21,646 nt of DNA from DATLYB01 sp964502525 (GTDB lineage Bacteria; Bacteroidota; Bacteroidia; Chitinophagales; CAIOSU01). A program made the translations under genes and the position numbers. The notes under the pieces are model-generated. The model ran no database searches. It was not told the origin of the DNA and worked only from the letters and a program-made list of their open reading frames with translations. Shown piece by piece: positions 14,359-19,955 of this stretch (positions within the stretch are counted from its first letter, which is position 1; every line of letters starts with the position of its first letter). Where the stretch lies: positions 1 to 21,646 of the forward strand of contig CAZCXH010000076.1 of assembly GCA_964502525.1 (NCBI GenBank), given 5' to 3'.

Positions 14359-15821
14359 GCGCCTTTTTTATTTAATGCTTCGCTTAATAATTTATTGGCA
14401 ACGCTGGGGTCAAGGCTGCCTTTCGACAGCTTCATGACTTCTCCCATGAAGAATCCTATCAGTCCTTTCTTCCCGTTTTTGTACGCTTTCACCTTGTCAG
14501 GGTTTTCTGCAATTGCCTTTTCGATATACTGATTCACCAGCCCAATATCCGACTGCTGAATGAGGTTCAACCTCCCGGCAACAGACTGGGGCGACTCACC
14601 GGGGTTTTGAGTCATTGCATCGAAAATTTTCGTTGCAGCAGCCGAATGGCTCACCATTCCCTCTTTCACCATCCTCACCAGTTCTGCAAGACTTTCGGCT
14701 TTCACCGGAAAGCTTTTGACTGCTGATGCGTGCTCGTTCAGATATGATTTAACCGTTCCGAGTGTCCAGTTAGCTGCCGCGCGCGCATCACCTGTCTTTC
14801 CGGTCAAATCCTCAAAATATGCTGCCAGTTCCCGTTCCTCGATCAAGGCAGCCGCATCGTTTGGTGGAAGCTTATATTCTTCAATGAACCGCTTTCGCAA
14901 CATTCCCGGCAACTCCGGCATATTGTCCTTCACCCGCTGCAGGAGATTGCCTGAAATCAGCACCGGGGGAAGGTCAGGCTCGGGGAAATACCTGTAATCA
15001 TCCGCTTCTTCCTTATAACGCATGGCAAAAGTAGTTCCTTTTTCAGCATCGAAGCTGCGCGTGTGCTGAGTGATGGGGTTGCCGGATTCAATCTCATCAA
15101 CCTGGCGTATTATTTCCGTTTCAATGGCTTTTTTCAGGAAGCGGACTGAGTTGAGGTTCTTCACTTCCACTTTGGTGCCGAGCTTTTTCTCTCCTTTTTT
15201 TCTTACCGAAATATTGGCATCACATCTCATGCTTCCCTCTTCCATGTTCCCATCGCAGATTTCCAGGTAACGGACAAGCCTTCTCAGTTCGAGAAAAAAA
15301 TGAAATGCTTCATCGGCAGAATGTATTACCGGTTCTGTAACGATTTCGAGCAGCGGAGTGCCCGCGCGGTTAAGGTCAATCAGCGAAAACTGCGTGTCAA
15401 TATCGTGAATGCTTTTTCCCGCATCCTCTTCGATGTGAATGCGGTTTAGTGCGATCTTTTTAGCCGCGGCACGACTTTCACCTGTTACTTCAATTTCCAC
15501 AAAACCTCCGGAGCAAATCGGAGTTTTGAGCTGTGAAAGCTGGTATCCCTTCGGCAAGTCCGGGTAGAAATAATTTTTTCGCTCAAAATACATGTTCGGG
15601 GCAATAGCGCTTTCACACGCCAGGCCGAGCATCATTGCCTGTGCGATAGCTTTTTCATTCAGGTAAGGCAGCGTTCCGGGGTGGGCGAGGGTGATGGGGC
15701 TGGTGTGGGCGTTAGGCTCACCGCCATAGCTGTTGGCATCGCTGCAAAACAACTTGCTCTTCGTCAGCAACCGAGCATGGACTTCAAGCCCGATGACGGA
15801 TTCGTATTCGGAATATGGCAC
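14355..15821 (-). CDS. gatB: Asp-tRNA(Asn)/Glu-tRNA(Gln) amidotransferase subunit B
   Basis: The product is 488 aa from a GTG at 15821 (VPYSEYESVIGLEVHARL), the usual GatB length. The open frame continues upstream to 15989, but that extension runs through the dispersed repeat at 15881-15978 and has no family similarity, so it is rejected. Family hallmarks include IGLEVHA, KLFCSDA, NMYFERKNYFYPDLPKGYQL, HIEEDAGKS, DLNRAGTPLLEIVTEP and MEEGSMRCDANISVR. The C-terminal tRNA-binding helical/YqeY-like domain runs from about residue 330, ending GFFMGEVMKLSKG. GatB transfers the tRNA acceptor end and the phosphorylated or adenylated intermediate within GatCAB to convert misacylated tRNAs. gatA and gatC are not adjacent, which is common in Bacteroidota. 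The stop overlaps the start of the thioredoxin gene. Confidence 0.96.
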   Translation of the reverse strand: MPYSEYESVIGLEVHARLLTKSKLFCSDANSYGGEPNAHTSPITLAHPGTLPYLNEKAIAQAMMLGLACESAIAPNMYFERKNYFYPDLPKGYQLSQLKTPICSGGFVEIEVTGESRAAAKKIALNRIHIEEDAGKSIHDIDTQFSLIDLNRAGTPLLEIVTEPVIHSADEAFHFFLELRRLVRYLEICDGNMEEGSMRCDANISVRKKGEKKLGTKVEVKNLNSVRFLKKAIETEIIRQVDEIESGNPITQHTRSFDAEKGTTFAMRYKEEADDYRYFPEPDLPPVLISGNLLQRVKDNMPELPGMLRKRFIEEYKLPPNDAAALIEERELAAYFEDLTGKTGDARAAANWTLGTVKSYLNEHASAVKSFPVKAESLAELVRMVKEGMVSHSAAATKIFDAMTQNPGESPQSVAGRLNLIQQSDIGLVNQYIEKAIAENPDKVKAYKNGKKGLIGFFMGEVMKLSKGSLDPSVANKLLSEALNKKGA

Positions 15822-15880
15822 AAGATAAATTTCAGATGCGAAGTTATGCTTAAGAGCAGTTCTAAAAATTGCTCTTTTTA

Positions 15881-15978
15881 TACCGAAACAAGTCAGGTTT
15901 TCGAAAATTGAACCGTGGAATGTTCGGTATTTGCCGAGAGTACGCCTCGTTCCTTCGGAAACTCGACTACTCTCGGTA
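15881..15978 (-). repeat. 98-bp dispersed hairpin repeat, copy B
   Basis: Inverted relative to copy A (10831-10929), about 87 percent identical. Read on the minus strand it forms CCGAGAGTA...TACTCTCGG, and at the third pair G-C replaces the A-T of copy A. It ends 59 bases upstream of the gatB GTG. Confidence 0.8.
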
Positions 15979-16046
15979 TATCGCCTCACCCCTTTCCTCT
16001 CCAGAAGGAGAGTATGTGTTTAACGCCAATGGGGGCATCCTTTAAC

Positions 16047-16064
16047 CCCAGCATTCATGCTGGG
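16047..16064. repeat. Perfect hairpin CCCAGCAT-TC-ATGCTGGG
   Basis: Eight-base-pair perfect stem with a two-base spacer, between CCCC/GGGG-like tracts. It has no T-run, so it is not a convincing terminator. It is one of several hairpins in this spacer and probably part of a composite intergenic repeat. Confidence 0.5.
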
Positions 16065-16165
16065 AAAGAGAATAACCCCAAACATCCCAATAGCTTCAGT
16101 CATGATTGAATGATTACAACTTTATATGTCAGGGCTAAAGCCAATCGAGCCTGCAACTCAAGTCT

Positions 16166-16181
16166 CCGCGATAAATCGCGG
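16166..16181. repeat. Perfect hairpin CCGCGAT-AA-ATCGCGG
   Basis: Seven-base-pair perfect stem. The core stem CGCGAT/ATCGCG recurs with a different loop (TGC) at 19489-19503, downstream of mltG, so the two may belong to one repeat family. Confidence 0.5.
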
Positions 16182-16204
16182 GGTTACAAGATGCATACTT
16201 GGGA

Positions 16205-16222
16205 GCGCTAAACACATACGAA
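16205..16222. repeat. 18-nt dispersed repeat, copy 2
   Basis: GCGCTAAACACATACGAA differs at one base from 8504-8521. Same orientation, again upstream of a plus-strand gene. Confidence 0.5.
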
Positions 16223-16341
16223 GGAGAGGGGGTAAGTGGTAGAATTTTCAGAACTGTCCTTAAAGAGCTTCTGTTATTGGAGAAACTCTTGAATCGCTGA
16301 TGTGAGATTGTATTTCTTGGCGACCTTTGCGTGGTCGAACG

Positions 16342-18240
16342 ATGAATAAAGCCATTTCCCGGTACATACCCCTTCTTCTTCTCATGGCATACCTGATTTC
16401 ATTCTGCAACCGTTCAACTCAAAAATCTCAGGAAGGCAGTTATCTCAACCTTAATGACACCGTTGCTTTTGCGGGGATGGAAACCTGCCGGGGCTGCCAT
16501 CCGGGGATTTATGACACATATATTAAAACAGGAATGGGGCAATCGTTCCATCTCGCCAGCAAGCGCACGAGCGCTGCGGAATTCAGCGGCAAAACCGTTT
16601 ATGATTCCATCAGCAATTTTTACTATAAACCATTTTGGGATGGCGATTCTCTTTGCATTGAAGAATTCAGGCTGGAGGGAAAAGACACCATTCACCGCAG
16701 GGTGGAGAAAGCAAGCTACATCATCGGTTCGGGGCAGCATACCAACTCCCACATTTGCAGTTTCAACGGTTATTTATACCAGATGCCTGTCACCTTTTAT
16801 ACTCAAAAAAGAAAATGGGATATGGCTCCCGGATTTGAGGGCGGCTTCAACTCGCGCTTCACAAGGCCCATTGCGATGGAATGCATGACCTGCCACAACG
16901 GATTGCCCGGAATGGTGCAAGGCTCGGTAAACAAATACAGCAAGGTGCAAATGGGCATTGACTGCGAAAGGTGCCATGGCGCGGGGGGAGAACACGTAAG
17001 GAGAAAGCGGGCTGGGGAAAGGGTTGACACCTCCCGCTGCGTTGATTATTCTATCGTCAATCCCAGAAATCTCGACCGCGATCTGCAGATGAGCCTTTGC
17101 CAGCGCTGTCATCTGCAGGGGTTGGCCGTTTTGAGAGCGGGAAAGGATTTCGATGATTTCAAACCGGGCATGCGTCTGCACGAGGTATGGGATGTGTTCC
17201 TGCCGGAAACACAGGAAAGCCGGGAGAAATTCATCATGGCATCGCAGGCGGAAAGGCTGAGGATGAGCAAGTGCTTTGAACTGTCCGGGATGTCGTGTAT
17301 CACCTGCCATAATCCCCACGTGAGCGTGAAGGAAACTCCGGTGGATGTTTTCAACGGCAAATGCCAAAATTGCCATACCGTGAAAAACACCTGCAATGAA
17401 GATATCGCCATGCGAAAGCGGCAGCATGACAACTGCTCGGGATGCCACATGCCTGAATCAGAAAGCATTGACATCCCTCACGTTTTCATCACCGATCATT
17501 TTATAAGAAAGAATTTGAATAAAAGTTCATCGGACAGCGCTGAGGTTGACAAGGTGAAGCAGTATCTCCGTCTCAAATGTTTTACCCGTGAAAATCCGGA
17601 CAGGGCGGCAATGGCGAGGGCGTATCTTTCGTTTTATGAGAAGTTCAGCCAGAGGGATTACCTGCTTGATTCTGCGGCAGCCTATTTATTCGGAAATGCC
17701 GAATCCAAAATGACGGAGGAAACCATACATTACTATTTCCTGAAACAGGATTACGACAAAGTGACCGCTTTGGGAAACTCTTTGGCGGACCACCCGGTTT
17801 CAGACCCGTGGACATATTATAGGGTAGGGGAGGCGCATTTCAAACTTGGAAATTATATTCCTGCGCATCATTATTTCAGCGTTGCGGCCGGATTGCAGCC
17901 GATGAACATCGAATTTCAAAACAAAATGGGAGCGGCATTGGCGCAATTGGGGCGCCATGATGAAGCCGAAACAGTGTTCAGACGGATTGTTAATGAGCAG
18001 CCTAAGTATGAACCGGCATGGTCAAACCTCGGATACCTGATGATGCGCGAAGGCGATATCAAAAAAGCGGAAGAATATTTTGACAAAGCCATCGCCCTGA
18101 ATCCCGATTATGAAATGGCGCTGATGAACCAGGCTTCACTATACATGAACACCGGTCGTGCGGAAAAAGCAAAAACGCTTGCAATGCGTATAATCAAAAT
18201 CAACCCGCAAAATATAAGGGCAAAGATGCTGGCAAATTAA
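16342..18240 (+). CDS. Heptaheme c-type cytochrome with C-terminal TPR domain
   Basis: The product is 632 aa from the ATG at 16342; an in-frame TTG at 16327 adds only five residues. A hydrophobic export signal (residues 1-21) precedes cysteine 22. The preceding LISF is an imperfect lipobox, so lipidation is likely but not certain. Seven CXXCH heme sites are present at residues 49, 181, 208, 253, 319, 341 and 365 (CRGCH, CMTCH, CERCH, CQRCH, CITCH, CQNCH, CSGCH). The pattern resembles the cytochrome c554-like multiheme family. Residues about 490-632 are tandem TPRs (WTYYRVGEAHFKLGNYIPAH; AWSNLGYLMMREGDIKKAEE; AKTLAMRIIKINPQN). It is periplasmic or surface-located and probably passes electrons to or from a partner held by the TPRs. 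No quinone-linked partner is adjacent. mltG follows after 33 bases. Confidence 0.88.
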   Translation: MNKAISRYIPLLLLMAYLISFCNRSTQKSQEGSYLNLNDTVAFAGMETCRGCHPGIYDTYIKTGMGQSFHLASKRTSAAEFSGKTVYDSISNFYYKPFWDGDSLCIEEFRLEGKDTIHRRVEKASYIIGSGQHTNSHICSFNGYLYQMPVTFYTQKRKWDMAPGFEGGFNSRFTRPIAMECMTCHNGLPGMVQGSVNKYSKVQMGIDCERCHGAGGEHVRRKRAGERVDTSRCVDYSIVNPRNLDRDLQMSLCQRCHLQGLAVLRAGKDFDDFKPGMRLHEVWDVFLPETQESREKFIMASQAERLRMSKCFELSGMSCITCHNPHVSVKETPVDVFNGKCQNCHTVKNTCNEDIAMRKRQHDNCSGCHMPESESIDIPHVFITDHFIRKNLNKSSSDSAEVDKVKQYLRLKCFTRENPDRAAMARAYLSFYEKFSQRDYLLDSAAAYLFGNAESKMTEETIHYYFLKQDYDKVTALGNSLADHPVSDPWTYYRVGEAHFKLGNYIPAHHYFSVAAGLQPMNIEFQNKMGAALAQLGRHDEAETVFRRIVNEQPKYEPAWSNLGYLMMREGDIKKAEEYFDKAIALNPDYEMALMNQASLYMNTGRAEKAKTLAMRIIKINPQNIRAKMLAN

Positions 18241-18248
18241 ACCCGACT

Positions 18249-18260
18249 AACCTGACAGGT
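18249..18260. repeat. AACCTGACAGGT motif, copy 2
   Basis: Identical to 8522-8533 and followed by a run of seven Ts, 13 bases before the mltG start. The short ACCTG-A-CAGGT stem plus T-run might weakly attenuate read-through from the cytochrome gene; this is inference. Confidence 0.4.
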
Positions 18261-18273
18261 TTTTTTCGAAACC

Positions 18274-19302
18274 ATGAAAAAACTCATCATCATCACTGCC
18301 GCTGTCCTGCTGCCTGCTGCGATGATTTTTTTCGGAGTAAAAGCTTATCGCATTTTTTTCAGACATAATATCACTGCGGAAGAATCTGGCTACACTCTCT
18401 ACATCAGGACGGGCGCCACTTACAACGATGTCATCAACAGGCTCATCAGCGACAGGGTGCTGAACGATATTGGCGGCTTCGAATGGCTCGCCAAGCGGCT
18501 CAGGTATCCCGGGAATGTGCGCCCCGGGCGCTACGTGCTCACCAAAGAGATGACCAACAAAGACATCATCCGCAAGCTGCGCATCGGTGACCAGGATCCT
18601 GTAAAGATTCATATCAACAAATTCCGCATCAAAGGCCAACTTGCAGGATTTGTATCAAAAAAGCTTGAAACGGATTCCTCCGAACTCATGACGCTGCTCA
18701 ACGACACCGCCTTCCTCGAAAAACATTCTCTTACCCCGGAAACCGTCATCGCCATTTTCCTCTCCGACAGCTATGAGTTTTACTGGAACACGAGCGCTCA
18801 GCAGTTTGTTGAGCGCATGCTGCGCGAATACAAAAAATTCTGGGACTCCGGCAGAACGGATGAGGCTGAGGAGCAGGGCATCACGCCCATGCAAGCCATC
18901 ATTGTCGCCTCCATCGTTGAGGAGGAAACCAACAACGATGATGAGAAGCCGCGCATAGCAGGCGTTTACCTCAACCGCCTTCGCAAGGGCATGAAGCTGC
19001 AGGCCGACCCCACCGTGAAATTCGCGGTGCAGAATTTCAACCTCCGCAGGGTGCTCACCCGCCATGTCCATTTCGATTCGCCCTACAACACATATATATA
19101 TGAAGGGCTTCCGCCCGGCCCCATCTGCATCCCGTCCAAAAAGAGCATCGAAGCCGTGCTGGAAGCCGAAAAGCACGACTACATCTTCTTCTGTGCCAGC
19201 GGTGACAGATCGGGCACCCACCTGTTTGCCGAAACCTACAAGGAGCACCAGTCAAACGCCCGCAAGTACCGCAGGATGCTGAATGAAAATGGAATTTTCT
19301 GA
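18274..19302 (+). CDS. mltG: Endolytic murein transglycosylase
   Basis: The product is 342 aa, the normal length for MltG (YceG family). Residues about 3-22 form a single N-terminal membrane anchor (LIIITAAVLLPAAMIFFGV), so the catalytic part faces the periplasm. A LysM-like region follows (YIRTGATYNDVINRLISDRV ... PGRYVLTKEMT). The YceG catalytic core starts near 160. The key glutamate is E216 in VASIVEEET, equivalent to E218 of the E. coli enzyme. Further hallmarks are VYLNRLRKGMKLQADPTVKF and SPYNTYIYEGLPPGPICIPS. The enzyme cleaves nascent glycan strands and is thought to set their length. The upstream cytochrome gene is 33 bases away and may be cotranscribed, although there is no functional link. 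Confidence 0.96.
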   Translation: MKKLIIITAAVLLPAAMIFFGVKAYRIFFRHNITAEESGYTLYIRTGATYNDVINRLISDRVLNDIGGFEWLAKRLRYPGNVRPGRYVLTKEMTNKDIIRKLRIGDQDPVKIHINKFRIKGQLAGFVSKKLETDSSELMTLLNDTAFLEKHSLTPETVIAIFLSDSYEFYWNTSAQQFVERMLREYKKFWDSGRTDEAEEQGITPMQAIIVASIVEEETNNDDEKPRIAGVYLNRLRKGMKLQADPTVKFAVQNFNLRRVLTRHVHFDSPYNTYIYEGLPPGPICIPSKKSIEAVLEAEKHDYIFFCASGDRSGTHLFAETYKEHQSNARKYRRMLNENGIF

Positions 19303-19955
19303 GAAGGGCTTTCGAAGGAAGGCTTGTTAGTCTTCTGCTAACTTTTATTGGTCTTTGGCAACCTTTCATTGGTCGTGTGCCAACAGGCATTGATCGCATG
19401 CTGTTTTTTATAGGTCCTTCATGTCCGTCCGTTAGTCTTGCGGAATCTTGCTTTGCCCTCGCCCACCAGACTGCCCCTCAGACTGGGGCGCGATTGCATC
19501 GCGTTCTTTTTATACCATCGGTAAACAGGTTTCCGATGATGGAGTCAAAAGGTATGGGTGCGTTTTCAGACTGTTGGTTTGAAGGTTCTTTTCTTCGATT
19601 TTCTTGTTCAGCAGGCTCTTGTCGAATCTCTTCATCCCGCTCATGATGCCGGAAAGAACAACATAACTTTTCGCAGAAGAACCATCCATGCCGGAACGCG
19701 CCTTGAAGCAGCGTTTCACAGCGCCCTTCACCCCTTGTCCCTCCGGATTGCAAAACGCGGATTGAAACGAACGGACGACCACATGCCCCGTGGGGTTGCC
19801 TGTTTTCTTTGAATGAAGGAAAACAGGAACGGAAATCAACATTTTATCAAGGTTCCTTTTCTTTGAAAAGAAAAACCGGGCATGAGTGATATCATGCTGA
19901 AATTTCCAGCATTTTCATATACTTGCCCTGTGTTTTTTCACCTAAAACCAACAAC
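19303..19955. other. Gene-poor region with repeats and hairpins
   Basis: 653 bases with no convincing gene. The start is the 21-nt-period array. Next come GCCCC/GGGGC (19473-19489) and CGCGAT/ATCGCG (19489-19503) hairpins. A 110-codon minus-strand frame (19842 to 19510) has no recognisable family and a composition like translated intergenic DNA. Close to the esterase gene are a 9-bp stem, CCTGTTTTC (19799-19807) with GAAAACAGG (19819-19827), and CTTTTC/GAAAAG (19856-19870). The esterase promoter should lie in the last 80 bases. Confidence 0.4.
19311..19436. repeat. Degenerate tandem array with 21-nt period (6 units)
   Basis: Six consecutive 21-base units begin at 19311, 19332, 19353, 19374, 19395 and 19416. 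Their last five bases are TTAGT, TTGGT, TTGGT, TTGAT, TAGGT and TTAGT, and most begin with C and carry GC at positions 6-7. Units 2 and 3 agree at about 16 of 21 positions; the others are more diverged. No spacers are present, so it is not a CRISPR array. Confidence 0.5.

Larger units (their letters stand above)
15822..16341. other. Repeat-rich divergent intergenic region (gatB / cytochrome)
   Basis: 520 bases without a gene. They hold copy B of the 99-bp repeat (15881-15978) and a run of hairpins: CTCTCC/GGAGAG at 15997-16012, CCCAGCAT/ATGCTGGG at 16047-16064 and CCGCGAT/ATCGCGG at 16166-16181. The 18-nt repeat copy 2 lies at 16205-16222. An imperfect leader hairpin, AAGAGCTTCT (16263-16272) with AGAAACTCTT (16281-16290), comes 51 bases before the cytochrome start. 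Promoters for both divergent genes must lie here but were not clear. Confidence 0.6.

Noticed and set aside
15822..15989. N-terminal extension of GatB by 56 residues
   Set aside because: The extension has no GatB similarity, would give an over-long protein, and is formed by reading through the dispersed repeat; the GTG at 15821 gives the normal length and start.
16047..16064. Rho-independent terminator
   Set aside because: The stem is good but has no following T-run on either strand, and no gene ends nearby; both flanking genes point away.
16774..17448. 224-codon minus-strand frame inside the cytochrome gene
   Set aside because: Antisense shadow: its histidine and alanine richness derives from the reverse of the CXXCH-containing frame.
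19311..19457. CRISPR array
   Set aside because: The repeats are contiguous with no spacers, degenerate, and too short; no cas genes are present.
19510..19842. 110-codon minus-strand frame between mltG and the esterase
   Set aside because: It starts with a usable ATG but has no recognised domain, overlaps hairpins, and has composition like intergenic repeat DNA. I kept it only as a remark in the intergenic entry; a homology search could revive it.
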